Assembly (NCBI RefSeq): GCF_000182565.1
Contig: NW_015971537.1
Span: 585,961 to 649,960, forward strand
From: Spizellomyces punctatus DAOM BR117
Lineage: Eukaryota; Chytridiomycota; Chytridiomycetes; Spizellomycetales; Spizellomycetaceae
Reading direction: 5' to 3'
DNA: 64,000 bases
Shown here: in pieces, positions 1 to 10,936 of the stretch
Position numbering within the stretch: the first letter of the stretch is position 1
How the letters are laid out: every line of letters starts with the position of its first letter
Notes under the pieces: model-generated
What the model was told of the DNA's origin: nothing
What the model saw: the letters and a program-made list of their open reading frames with translations, nothing else
The model's database searches: none
Position numbers and translations under genes: made by a program

Positions 1-129
1 ATCTGACTTCTGGGACCACCGCTGTGAACCGCGCTTTGCGACGTCTGAACAAGGAAAGTGCTCCATCGAGGACTCGCCGAGATTTATCTTTGAGGCATAT
101 CAATCTCTCGATGGCCCTACCAGTGATAA

Positions 130-1060
130 TTCAAATTCGTAAATCAGCTTTATTTGTTGAATACATTGAGAGATTATACGACCAGTTGAGCAGACTACCA
201 TGAATGCGCTTTGAGATCGGTGAAAATGTACGAAAGTTCCTAGCACAAGCTCACCATCGAGCGCCTGGAAAAAGCCAAGGTTGGGCGGTCTTTAGAAGAC
301 TTACCATATGCTCATGGTTTATTTGGGGTGTAATGTGGCCTAGATGGGTAGCTCACAATGATAGTGGAACCGTTTCAAATAAATCAGACATTACCCTTGA
401 TACTTGAAACATCATCTGCCCATTCAAATGCGAAATCAAACTGTTTAAGATGCACTGGCTCGTCCTCTTTCCAATGGTCAGCCCCCAGATACGGATGCGC
501 CAGAGCTTCCAGGACCGTGATGCCTTTGACGGCTGAAAAAGAAACCTTTTCAACACCATTGTTCTCTAAGAGGAGCCACCGAGAATTGACCTCGGGACCT
601 ACATAGTGCGATACCACTGATACTCACTATTTAGTGAATACATTGACAAGATTATATCACAAGTTGAGCGGAAGGACTATCATGAACGCGTTTTGAGACA
701 AGAGCTAGGACAAATGTTCACCGTTGGGCTGAGGTGAACACGATTCGAGACAGTGACCCTGAGAAAAACTAAATCCGAGTAAACTGCTTTTATTTAATAA
801 ATAGATTGACAAGATAGTACCACAAGTTTAGCAGAGGACTAACATGGATGCGCTTCAAGACCGTTCAGAAACAGCAAAGTTTCTAGGACCATCTTACCAT
901 TGACGTTGCGAGACGGACAAAACTGAGAAAAACTAAATCCGAATAAACTGCTGTATTCAATGAATACATTGACAAGATAATATCAAAAACACATTGAGCA
1001 GAGGACTAACGTGGATACCTTTGAAGACCGCAAAGTTTCTATGACAGTCTCACCATTGAA
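130..1060. repeat. Diverged tandem repeats, about four copies
   Basis: A module of roughly 110-170 bp recurs near 130-270, 610-740, 765-910 and 920-1060. Shared landmarks are a run reading like 'aaactaaatccgartaaact', then 'aatacattgacaagat', then 'gagcagaggactaac', then 'gcgctttgagac'. The copies are in the same orientation and differ by many substitutions and small indels. No convincing coding region was seen here; the short open frames do not conserve a reading frame between copies. The function is unknown and an old local duplication is likely. Confidence 0.6.
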
Positions 1061-1139
1061 TTACTGTGAACACGGTGCAGAGATGGCGTGGAATACCTGT
1101 GGCCCCTGTTCTCGTCCGTTAATTATGGGCTTTGATTTT

Positions 1140-1245
1140 AACGAGATATCAAGTGACAAATCGTATCACTCCTACACTGTTAATCGCCGGGCACCTTTTA
1201 TGGCACACTGCAACTGAGATTGAAACCATGCACTTACCGTGACTG
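1140..1245 (-). repeat. Copy of a dispersed repeat, also near 37.7 kb
   Basis: The stretch containing 'cctacactgttaatcgc', then 'cttttatggcacactgcaac', then a tract of the type 'gcacttaccgtgac' matches in inverted orientation the block at about 37690-37805. Shorter related pieces lie at 1319-1345 and at 2890-3990. It is not tRNA-like and encodes nothing. It is probably a small non-autonomous element, class unknown. Confidence 0.55.
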
Positions 1246-1659
1246 AGAAGATGTGAGCAGTGACTGCGAGCATTTTGATAGAGTAAATCCATTACAATCA
1301 TTACCTAGATTTTGAGGTGGCCGATGATAAACAGTGTAGGAGTGGTACATCCAAGTTGGAAATGAAATGATTGGACATGAGTTGTTCCTGAGGGTCGGCT
1401 CTGGACGAGTTACGAGAGATATAGTGTACAATTATTTTTCCTGGGTACGACCGACTTTTACTTTTCCTATCCCAACTATATATGAATGTACGTTATCTCT
1501 TTAGTACGGTATATTTCCTATCCTAACTATATATGAATATACGTTATCTTTCTTTTTAGTACGGTATATTTCCCATCTTTACTGTACACCAGATTTGATA
1601 TAATAGAATTTCTTTTCATCCTATCTTTATTATTCATGATCTATACGTTTGGGTTAAAA

Positions 1660-2660
1660 AACAATTCCCAGAGGCCGAGATTTGATCTCAAGACCTGTGC
1701 GTTTCTACCATTAAGTGCATGTTACCGATACTTTTAAAATAAAGTATTTGCAGTGGAACTGGAGAGGACTCCCCATCTGCCCATGCCACCAAAATTCAAC
1801 CAACCGAAAACAAAAAAACTTTTTGCATTAGTCTCAGAGAACCGAGATTTGAAGTCGGCGGTTACGGCAGTGGGACATGTTTCTACGCGCATTACCAATG
1901 GTTTACAAATGACTAAGAAAAACAGATCGTTCTTGGGTGTCCCAAACTCTGGCATTACTCTCAGAGGACCGAGATTTGAACTCGGAACGGGTGCGCTTGT
2001 TACGGCAGTGGACATGGTCCACCGCGCGTTACCAATGGCTTACGAACGACTAAAAAAAAGATCATTCTTGGGTGTTGGGACGTGGTCCTACACGCCGCGT
2101 TACGGCAGTGGACATGGTCCTACGCGCGTTACGAATGGCTCATGAATGACTAGAAAAAAAGACCCGCCTTTGGTGCCTAGAGGACTCACTGAGATTTGAT
2201 CCTGGGAGCCATGCGTTTCTACTACCAAGGGCATTAAAAAAAAACGTCCCCCAATCACACACCCTCCCCTCCAAAATCATACCATTTAACTTTTATTAAC
2301 ACCATGACGATAGTTGAAAAAAGACGGATTTCCCTCGATTCACAAAGGAACAGTTGCGTTTCTAGGTAGGACCATACTCACTGCCGTAACCGCGTTACGG
2401 CAGTGGGACATGGTCCTGCGCGCTTTACCAATGGCTCACCAATGGCCAACAAAAAGCAGATCGTTCGTTGGTGGTGGGGATGGCTGAAAAAAAAAAATCG
2501 CTTTTGGGAGTCTAGGGGGATCACCGAGATTTGATCCTGGGACTCCTGCGTTTCTACCACCAGGCGCACCCGCTGTGAACGCGTTACGAATGGCTAAAAA
2601 AAAGTGTTGGGCGGGCGCGTGGAGAGGACTCACCGAGATTTGAACTCGGGACCTATCGAT
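1660..2660 (-). repeat. Array of degenerate tRNA-like / tRNA-derived repeats
   Basis: On the minus strand, T-arm-like blocks (plus-strand form 'ccgagatttgaactcgg') recur near 1675, 1833, 1968, 2185 and 2530. Each is followed by 'tgcgtttctaccac' or by 'ttacggcagtggacatgg' plus 'gcgcgttaccaatggct'. Only the copy at 2625-2696 folds as a real tRNA; the others lack paired acceptor or anticodon stems. The pattern suggests decayed tRNA copies or a tRNA-derived SINE-like family amplified locally. The open frames across the array are incidental. Confidence 0.55.
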
Positions 2661-2696
2661 CTGCAGTCGATTGCTCTACCACTGAGCTATAAGTCC
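2625..2696 (-). tRNA. tRNA-Cys (GCA)
   Basis: Read on the minus strand this folds as a complete cloverleaf. The acceptor stem is GGACTTA paired with TGAGTCC (one G-U). The D arm is GCTC-AGTGGTA-GAGC. The anticodon stem is ATCGA/TCGAT around the loop CTGCAGA, giving anticodon GCA. The T stem is CCGAG/CTCGG around TTCAAAT. The A box (TAGCTCAGTGG) and B box (GGTTC-like GAGTTCAAATC) are intact, so internal RNA polymerase III promoters are present. No intron was seen. CCA is not encoded, as expected for a nuclear tRNA. Confidence 0.93.
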
Positions 2697-2888
2697 CCGT
2701 GTTATCACTTCCCATTTCGTATTGCTCTACCACTGAGCTACAAGTCCGTGCTTACCACTGAGCTATAAGTCCCCGTGTTATCACTTCCCATTTCGTATTG
2801 CTCTACCACTGAGCTACAAGTCCGTGCTTACCACTGAGCTATAAGTCCCCGTGTTATCACTTCCCATTTCGTATTGCTCTACCACTGA
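2697..2888 (-). repeat. 76-bp tandem array of tRNA-Cys 5'-half copies
   Basis: Directly upstream of the tRNA-Cys (minus strand), a unit containing 'actgagctataagtcc' and 'gttatcacttcccatttcg' repeats with exact 76-bp spacing (anchors at 2701, 2777 and 2853). Each unit carries two tRNA 5' halves (acceptor strand plus D arm), one reading 'ctataagtcc' and one 'ctacaagtcc'. The copies are nearly identical, so the amplification is recent. None can form a full tRNA because the anticodon and T arms are missing. Confidence 0.8.
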
Positions 2889-2889
2889 T

Positions 2890-4000
2890 CATTATGACAG
2901 TACACCGGAACCTATCGGTCCTGGTGTCCTGTCATAACTTTTAGCCTACCCCCACCTACACCGTTAATCACCAGGCATCCCAATATGCTCTAATGCGTTA
3001 ATGCACGCGGTCACTACCGGTCCTGGTGTACTGTCATAACTTGTCGCCTATCCCCTTCCCTCCTGTACACCGTTAATCACCGGGCATCCCAATATGTACA
3101 CTCTGGGAAGATCAAACTATTGCCATGTTTGGCACGATTCTGGTTCAAGGTGAAGGGAGAGTCCACTTATGATCGTTAATCCAAATTCGTGCCATCCAAA
3201 TTGCAAGTTTCCTCTGTCCCACGCTGGAGGACCTCCTCTTCTACATCCCACCCTTTTCATCTGACCTGTGTTTTCCCGACGACACCTTTGGCAGCATTAA
3301 ATAGCACATTTTTGGCCTGCATATCATTTCCACTCCTACCAGACGACACAGATAGTGCATGAGCACTGACCGTTGCCAGATTTTTGTTCTTCTTGTTGCC
3401 CTTTCCGGTGGTGTCCGGAATGGTTCTGATTCCAATCCGTGATCTCTGGCAGAGCTTTACGTATTTATGACAGTCTACGGCATTCAAGATGTTTGACCAA
3501 TCTTGAACATTGTCAACTCTATCAACCCGAATGACATTGCTGCTGCTTGGACTACTTACAAGCAAACTATGCGTGTAAGAGTTTGCGAAGCGGCAAGCAG
3601 AACAACAAGGACTAGCAAAACCCTCCCGCTCTTGGATTTCAACGATTGGTGTGGGGGCGAGCAAAGCTTGGTCAGCAGACGAGTAAATGGTTGCGGTACT
3701 TGATTGCCGTACCATGAACTTCTCAGTCGTGGTCGTGGTCGTGGCTAGCTGCATCAACTCAATTCAATGCACACGGTCACGATAGGTCCTGGTGTACTGT
3801 CATAACTTTTAGCCCACCACTCCTACACTGTTAGTCACCTTAGTGTAGCTAATGATGAGTATCGTAAGGTTGTATCAAGATTTCAAAACCAACCTTTAAC
3901 AGTTGATCCTTATGTATTGGAATTTATGGTACAGTACGCTCTACTCCATCAACTCAATTCAATGCACGCGGTCACAGATAGGTCCTGATGTGCTACTCCT
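2890..4000. repeat. Several copies of a dispersed short repeat
   Basis: Blocks with 'ggtcctggtgtactgtcata', then 'acttttagcc', then 'ctacaccgttaatcaccrgg' and 'catcccaatatg' occur near 2910-2985, 3005-3095 and 3767-3845, with a shorter piece near 3955-3995. They are preceded by 'atgcacgcggtcac'. The same family appears inverted at 1140-1245 and again at about 37690-37805. No terminase or polymerase coding sequence is present, so these are non-autonomous copies at best. Confidence 0.6.
3257..3757 (-). CDS. Hypothetical protein, weakly supported
   Basis: An uninterrupted 166-codon frame opens with a Thr-rich stretch and contains basic Lys/Asn-rich and Ser-rich segments. I recognise no domain. 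It lies inside repeat-rich DNA between copies of the dispersed repeat, and its last part overlaps a low-complexity boundary. No intron signals, TATA box or homologous neighbour supports it. It could be a chance frame or the remnant of a mobile-element protein. Confidence 0.2.
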   Translation of the reverse strand: MMQLATTTTTTEKFMVRQSSTATIYSSADQALLAPTPIVEIQEREGFASPCCSACRFANSYTHSLLVSSPSSSNVIRVDRVDNVQDWSNILNAVDCHKYVKLCQRSRIGIRTIPDTTGKGNKKNKNLATVSAHALSVSSGRSGNDMQAKNVLFNAAKGVVGKTQVR

Positions 4001-4084
4001 ATCGATGTATTCATCGGACAAGCTGAGCACTGGTTCGAGGACAAAGCACAGGAGAGCCATTGATGGGTGCGCCTATCGTGTCCA

Positions 4085-4930
4085 AATGTATCGGTCCGGT
4101 TCCTAGCCAGAATTTAGCATTCCCATGCTCGCAGGAGGAAAGGCTTAAGGATTCTAAAAAGGGTGTTTCTGTTGGTTGTTTGGGGGCGAGAGGCAACGAA
4201 AATTGGATATAGAGTGAGGCGGTGCGCCGATCGTTTGTCGGGTTCCAGCCAGGTTTTACGCATTCCCGTGCTCACAGGACGGAGATCCTAAAAGAAGGTT
4301 TCTGTTGGCTGTTTGGGGGCAAAAGGAATTGGTTGGACCAGGTGTCACAAATGCGTTCTTTCCCCGTTTCTTTGTGGAAAACACCAGAGACTACTTGGGA
4401 ATATCGAGTTTTCTGATACCACCACGAGACTCGACGGCGTACGAGATCGTATACCAATGTAGACAATTGTGGTGTGCTTGCTGCTTTTTTCGGTGCAAAT
4501 AGTTAATGCCTTCTATGGCGGTGCTCTCGTATATGGCTCCGGTGGACCTTTTTATTTCTTTAAACCCAAGCAGCAAATGTCACACTGGTGGGTGATCAGT
4601 CCAGCAGATGCGTACGGCCAGGTTCCTGTTAACCAGAGGTTGGCGGACAAGCAGTTTTTCGGATTTTGAACCATTTTTCGGATTTTGAACCATCACACTG
4701 CAGATCAATCGCTCTGACCACTGATGAGTCCTACTTTATCCGACAAACAGTGTTCGAATTTGAATTATCACACTGTAGCTCTAACAAATGAGCTATAATT
4801 GTATCGAATTTAATGATTGGACTCCGCAGGTTTTTAATTATTCCTTGCGGGCGAGAAAGGCCAAAGAATCCAAAAAAAGGATGTTAGAGTTGGGGGCGAG
4901 AGGCAAAGAGACTTGGTTAGGGGTGAACCG
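4085..4930. repeat. Diverged repeats with tRNA-like debris
   Basis: Two direct copies of about 130 bp (near 4095-4205 and 4240-4335) share 'gttccagccaggttttacgc', then 'tcccgtgctcacaggac', then 'gtttctgttggctgtttgg' and 'gggcaaaaggaattgg'. A third partial copy lies near 4845-4920 ('ttgggggcgagaggcaaag'). Between them, 4680-4800 holds two decayed tRNA-like fragments ('cactgcagatcaatcgctct' and 'ctgtagctctaacaaatgag'). No gene is supported. Confidence 0.5.
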
Positions 4931-4989
4931 GGCAGGATTTGGGGGGCGGGCATGGTAATCAGTCCGGTGGTGCATGCGTGCGCGATACA

Positions 4990-7900
4990 TAGAACTCGGC
5001 CATTGAATCCACCAGGGATGTCTTCATTTGTTATCTGGTATTTGGATAACTCAAAGACCGGTTGGTACTAAAGTAAATTTATTTGTTAAATCACATCCTG
5101 TTACTGTTTACACTTTTCGAGAGCTGTCTGTCTGTCCCCATTATGGGTTCAAAGTCTCATTCCGCAAGGAAGGTGTGCGAGGTAACGTACCAACATTTCT
5201 CATCATTTACTGTACACTACTCTTCCATCCATCTGGCATCATGGATAGAGTTTTTGGCTCGGCACAGAGCCCAGCCGTATGCGGCACCACTCGTTGAATG
5301 GGGTGCAGTAGATGCTCGGCAGGTGCGCCAGCTGCTGGTCAACATTGCAGCCCTGCGTCGTACTCTAGCATCATAGAGGAAGCAAAAATGTGTGAGAGAA
5401 TCCATAAAAGATTGACATCGTATCGGCCGACGGGTTGAGTCCCTAACAAAATCTGCTCTACCTTCATGTATACCATGCTCTGATATATCTGGTGTCCTGG
5501 ATCGACAATGTTTAGCCCACGCAAATGCCTTTTTCTCCTTGGACAATACACATCTTCTCACTTTACATCGAGCTTTGTATGCATGCATCCATGTCCGCTC
5601 AAGCTCAATGAATCCACTGCCGAGATTTGACCTCCATTCTTATTCCCCCCATAAGCTCTCCGTTATATATCCACTTCACCTCGACATGCACAATCTCGCC
5701 TTGGTCAGCTCAACTTAATTACACACCACCGAGTTACGACCCATTCTTGAATATATCTTTTTTAGTTAGTAAGGATGGAGGTCCAGTCCTTGGGATGGAA
5801 GAGTGGGCTAAATGCATTAAAGAACCAGCGGTGAGAAAAAACGATATGTACGAACGTTAGTGAGCAGATACGTGGTGACTCTTTCCAGCAAATGGTACTG
5901 AGCTTCATAGGGCAACCTTTCATGCACAACTTTAGTACCATACTCCCTAATGCACTCGCCATCATCTTGCTCCCTCCATGGATGAACGACAGTTAGAGTG
6001 CACTCCGTATGCTATCCACTCGTCATATCCTAATGTCGCACTCCACTTATTTCCATGATAAGTGTAAGCAACGCTGCCCCTCCCTTTGCTCTCCACTCGA
6101 CATAGCTCAATGTCGCTTTCCACTCTATCTCCATGATGAGTGTACAAGTTATGGCCCTACCCGAACCCAAACCTCAACCTGAAACCTAACCCTAGATGCT
6201 AACCCGACCGCGAACACTAAACCAAACCCTAACCCGGAATGCGACAGGCTAACTCTAATCCAAACCCAAGACATGAGAGGTGAATCTCTATTGCACTCCA
6301 CCCGAAACCACTCCCATTCTTATTCCCCATAAGCAACTCTTCTTAATATATCCACCTGCACACCTCACCTCAAGCTCGGGCCAATCAGTTGCAGACAATT
6401 CCATACCACAGCCTTACAACTCCCAAATCTTATCCCCCTAACACAACTCACCCTGATATATCTATTTACATCGGGCTCAAGGCACGCTCAACCCCACTTT
6501 TATATATGGGTATCCACATGTCAGCTTGAGCTCATTTGATGGCCACCGAATTAGGACTCCCAGTCTTAATTCCCATCTACACAATCCAAGCTGAGCATTC
6601 GTGTATCTACACCTCAGCTCGAGCTCAAGACTAGCAATTGCAGACACCACCAAGCTATAACTCTGCGCCTTAATCCTGTCCATACAACCTTGATCTAGTT
6701 AGTTGGCTGCCTGATCAGATGGCACCAAGGGAAAACTTGACGGTTTAACTTTGATCTCTTCAGTTGCTTGCTTTCTACACATGGCAAATATTCAAAACAA
6801 GGTGTTGAATTGTATTTCTGAAATTATGCTTATTATCTTGTTCCACAGTACTCTTGCTTTTATTTAGTAATGTTGCGTATTTTCTTGTTGAAATGCTTTT
6901 CATCAGGATGGCAATAACTAAGGGATCAGCCTTGGCCGCTAAAGCACTAGCAGCTAAATTCACAGTCTCGAGGTTGGTTACGTTTTCAACTAGTTGGACC
7001 TTGTCAGTTACTACCATTATTCTGTGTTCCTGAAGCATTGACACTTCACCTGCTGTTCTATAGATTGTATTCACAATGATTCTTTTCCACTGCTATGCCG
7101 ACATTCATGATTATCTGGAGTTTCAGTAATTCTTCTAGTGCCATTTTGATCAACCATGTCATACTGCCATGAAATCTCTTGAGTTGCATAAAAGCATGTT
7201 GGGTTATCTTCATGTTCTGATCGACTGCAACTCTCCTAGTGCATTACCCCAATTTTGAGACTGCCATCTTGAACAAGGTACAACCATGTCATGCTCGTGC
7301 TGACCTTAAGGATATGCCATTGAATCTCTCGAGTTGCATAAAGGTCTGTTGGGGTTCCCTTTTTGTTCTGAGTTTTTCTTGTAATTGACCAGAAAGCTAC
7401 TCTGGCGATGATGCGAAATGCCAAAAAAAAAGTGCGGCTCAAGTTACAAAAGGATTGAACCTGGTAGGATCAACTACAGCCCATTTTTATGGTGGTCGAT
7501 CCTTGCATGGCAGAGGCAAGGGCAGATCAACTGCCATCTAGAAATATCGCAACCATGAGGAAAATCTTCATTCTTTTAGGTTGCATATCGAGCATTGTTT
7601 TGTTGACGGCGTCCATTTTATTACCCGGAATATTCACACCTGATTTGAAAGAGTGCAAACCCACACTTGCATCGTTCGTGAGCTCTGCAGCAACAAGGGA
7701 AAAGACACAACTTTGTACATACAGTCCATGCTTGTGAAGTGCAGATTTTTTTCTTGCTGTGGTGCGAACTTTGATAATGACAGATGCTAATCGCACTGCT
7801 TTCAACGGCACTGCTTTCTGTGTATAATGAATACTAGCATCCTGAAAAGTTTTCCATTTCACCATGATCGGTTGATTCGAAAGTAAAAGTACAACGATCG

Positions 7901-8280
7901 GAGCAAACCCGTCCCGCTGGACATTCATCGACAAAGCACAACGTGTGCAATGTGTTTGCTTTATCCTCCTTACACACCGTCCAATGATATATGAATGCTT
8001 GCTAATGGGCCAAACCTACTACTATCATCTGGAGTCAACAACATGTATACCCCATCAAACCCGGGCGTGTTTTCAGCTGCGAAAAGTCTCGTTTATCTGT
8101 ATATATGGATGGTGCTCCAATGAGTTTTCTTATGCAATCTAAATTACCAGCCGTGTAGAGCCATGTGTACACTACAAAGTTCACTAATATATATTATGGT
8201 AAATGAATTCTGTAGGCAAAGTTTTCTTATTAGCATATGGTAGTGACTTAATATCATTAAATACAAAGCTGCCTAATGGT
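4990..8280. other. Repeat-rich stretch without a convincing gene
   Basis: Short diverged duplications dominate. A 77-bp pair lies at about 6010-6145 ('tccactcgacatagctcaat' type). Units of about 110 bp with 'cccattcttattcccc' and 'aatatatccac' lie near 5630 and across 6300-6670. A pair lies at about 7155-7220 and 7272-7375 ('tctctygagttgcataaa'). Telomere-like sequence lies at 6170-6240. Open frames at 6775-7074 (minus) and 7489-7737 (plus, with one hydrophobic stretch) have no recognisable domain or splice support, so I do not call genes. Confidence 0.5.
6165..6245. repeat. Degenerate interstitial telomere-like tract (CCCTAA type)
   Basis: A C-rich stretch has repeated variants of CCCTAAC ('cctaaccctagatgctaacc', 'aaaccctaacccgg'). 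The units are mutated and interspersed with 'gaaccc' and 'caacctc', so it is not a functional telomere end. Comparable tracts occur inside the ABC transporter intron and near 42060. Confidence 0.6.
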
Positions 8281-8382
8281 CCTTCTGCGGCTTTCAATTC
8301 TGACTTTTGCCCTCTTCTCTCTCTCTCTCTCGCTCTCGCTACGTCTGCTCACACTTGGTCCCAAACACACTGAAATTCCACA

Positions 8383-8853
8383 ATGCGCCAAATCCTGGAA
8401 AACTCCCGCTCAGAGGTAACTCCCAGTAGAGTACCCTACACGATGGCCCTCCGCCAGTCGTATTCCTTGCGGACGTTTCCACATGTGGTACAAGAAGTAG
8501 ATCAGGCCAGCTTGAGGTTGCTTCGGGCCACCGTACATCGGACGATTGTTGAGAGATTCACAAGGAATAATCTCGATGTATCTCGGTTGGTGGAACAACT
8601 GACCACCTTCCTGTGTCCGCAAGAGGAGGCCACGACCGAAGACCTCTACCGGTTCCAGAGGCTCTTGGGTGAGCACTTGTTCATCTCGGACAATGACATG
8701 GCAGAGGCGTTGCAACTAGAAGAGCTGGACGAAGCCTACCTCCCAGAGGAAGGTTCTCAAGTCCACCACATCCGCAGCTGGGCCCTTGCTGTGAGTGATA
8801 TGCAACGGCTCCTCTCCCAGTGGGACTTCTCCTTCAATCTTCCACATTGTTAG
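8383..8853 (+). CDS. Hypothetical protein, intact member of an inverted pair
   Basis: This is a 156-codon single-exon frame starting MRQILENSRSEV, preceded by a CT-rich tract typical of upstream regions here. It has no recognised domain and is mostly helical, with acidic Leu/Glu-rich parts near residues 90-130. A diverged copy lies in inverted orientation at about 9700-9210, and the two share protein-level similarity (ALRQSYSLRT, HVVQEVDQASLR, LYRF, AEAL). Conservation of the frame in this copy beside decay of the other argues that this one is or was a real gene. Its exact C-terminus is uncertain because similarity to the copy fades after the AEAL segment. Confidence 0.4.
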   Translation: MRQILENSRSEVTPSRVPYTMALRQSYSLRTFPHVVQEVDQASLRLLRATVHRTIVERFTRNNLDVSRLVEQLTTFLCPQEEATTEDLYRFQRLLGEHLFISDNDMAEALQLEELDEAYLPEEGSQVHHIRSWALAVSDMQRLLSQWDFSFNLPHC

Positions 8854-9209
8854 TCCCCGAATCTTCACTGGAGGAATCCTCACTGGGGAAACTGCTGTCC
8901 CCACCTCCACCCTCACTCCCATTCCCACCCGCACGACCATCCGCATGACCACCCGCATGACCACCCTCACCCACATCTCCACGCACGCCTACGGCCACGG
9001 CTTCTCCGTGCCGCCGCGTCAGCCCAGCCCGATGCAGCGATTCCAAGTGCTGGCCCCTGGTAGGTGGAGACTGTCATCGTATCACTGGGACAGGTGCCTT
9101 TTGGATATCCGTTACGGCCGTAGAGGTAATACACCTGGCGAGGGCTCCACCACACTTGCTCGTCGAACTAGCTTGATCTTCATTCGATGAAGGCCCCAAT
9201 GATACTTTG

Positions 9210-9705
9210 CTACCTCTTCACTTTGCAAGACGTCGCCGTTTGTCTTCTTTTCATGTCATTTCCCCCAAACTCCTCCACACTGATCTCCAGACCCTTTGGG
9301 GCCAGTTGTGCGCGAGCAATGGGAAAGCCTTCTTCATTTTGCAGCATCCGGTCGCCCTCATCAGGTTCGTCGAACTCCAAAGCCTCTGCTATCTCATTGC
9401 CGGAGATGAACAAGTGTGCTCACCCAAGAGCCGCCGGAACCGATAGAGGTCCTCGGTCGCGGCATCGTCTTGCATGTACGGTGTCAATTGTCCGACCAGT
9501 CGAGAAACATCGAGATTATTTGGGTGAATCCCTCAATAATCGTCCGATGCACTGTAGCCCGAAGCATCCTCAAACTGGCCTGGTCCACTTCTTGGACCAC
9601 ATGTGGATATGTCCGCAATGAGTACGACTGGCGGAGGGCCATCATGTAGGGTACTCTTTTGGGAGTTACCTCTGGGCGAGACTTTTCGAGGATTTAGCAC
9701 ATGGT
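9210..9705 (-). pseudogene. Broken inverted paralogue of the 8383-8853 gene
   Basis: The minus strand matches the 8383-8853 gene over most of its length. At the start codon region the second and third codons read TGC TAA where the intact copy has CGC CAA, giving an early stop. A loss of about one base near 9525 ('cacccaaataatc' versus 'cacaaggaataatc') shifts the frame. A 2-base insertion near 9415 ('gagcacacttg' versus 'gagcacttg') shifts it again. The downstream part (FISGNEIAEALEF) then reads in frame. This supports a pseudogene, although an alternative start or intron could rescue part of it. Confidence 0.55.
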
Positions 9706-9709
9706 GGAA

Positions 9710-10930
9710 TTGGTATATAGGAATAGGTGAGAGAGACAGAGAGCGAGTTGGCCAAGTGGGCGAGAGCAAAGAGAGGAACGGTTTATATCCAAAAAAAAAG
9801 AGAAAAACTCAGCCATGCGGATAAAGGGAAGAGTTGTCTCATGCGCCCCGAACCCTACCATCGCGGGGAAATTGGAATAGCGCGACAACATATTTGGACT
9901 TTTGACGGCTGTCACTTGCGTTCTGAGAAAGCAAATATCATTTTGCCGTCGAAATGTATGTGGTTGGATGGAAGCAGCCCCCAAAGAGGTGAATCTACCA
10001 TCTCTTCTCACCCGCTGCCTTAGTGTCAAAAACCCGTTCGCCTAAACAGAACGTGGAATATATCAAAGTGTGGAAGCATTCGATGGCATCAGGCAAATGG
10101 TACTAGACGGTATACGAGCACAGCTTCTACCGCGTAAACTTCAATCGCAAAATCAGAAGACAAGGAAGGTCCTGGAACAGTGCACCTATCCAATGCCGTT
10201 AATAATGGTCGGTGTCTCTTGCCCATTGTAAGAATCTTTTATGGATAAACAAACATGGCCTTTCACATCGGCCATACTTTATCACATGACAGGTGTCTTA
10301 ATAGATGCAACTACCGGTATGCAATTGCATGTATTGACACACGCTCTGCCGAAAGGCTTGACGTTATGTCAAATTAGCACCATGCTTCACAGTGCAGAAC
10401 AGGGCAGTCAGGTGCTTCCTGGATGCTCGTGGGTTAGCTCCTCAAATAATCCTGGCAGGGCGCAGGATGATACCCCATTCAGCAGGGTGGGCAGGGGGTA
10501 GGCAAGTTCTAACCCCATCGCACTACTGTTGCAGTACTGACAATACACAAAGTAAATACGGTAAATTGCTGCCAGAATTGATGTGTCTGTCATTAACCAC
10601 GGCCAACACTCTTGCAAAGATTCCAGGGTTGTGGTCCATGCTTACAAATGGATTACCAAATGGACGGGCAAATAGGTCCGCATATAGATACCCTGATTTT
10701 AAACTATGCTTATTATTATTATTTATATTTATACTGAATACCCTTCCCTTCAATTCGTGGCATCAATTTACCCAGGATGCGAATATTCGTTGATACCTCG
10801 GAATATCGGAGTGCAAATTTAACCCTGGCGATAAATATTCTTTGATATCTCAAGAGGAATACAATTGCCTGTGCACTAGGAGGCTGCCCTCTTTCTCTAT
10901 TCTCCTGATTAAGGTGATCCTCTGACAATC
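9710..10930. other. Intergenic stretch upstream of the GPCR gene
   Basis: Two open frames (10241-10501 and 10392-10793, plus strand) have no recognisable domain and no splice support. The last 200 bp upstream of the receptor gene is AT-rich with two similar 'gcgaatattcgttgatacct' / 'gcgataaatattctttgata' segments (near 10777 and 10829), a short direct repeat. I see no other feature. Confidence 0.4.
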
Positions 10931-10936
10931 GTCAAG

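Noticed and set aside
1753-2145. 130-aa open frame on the plus strand
   Set aside because: It runs antisense across decayed tRNA-like repeats and its peptide repeats follow the DNA repeat, not a protein family.
2697-2888. CRISPR-like regular repeats of 76 bp
   Set aside because: Units are contiguous tRNA halves without unique spacers, and the genome is eukaryotic.
4680-4800. Possible second tRNA genes
   Set aside because: Acceptor and T stems do not pair; only fragments of a tRNA pattern remain.
6775-7074. 99-aa minus-strand frame
   Set aside because: No domain, lies among diverged duplications, and no promoter or intron evidence; left uncalled.
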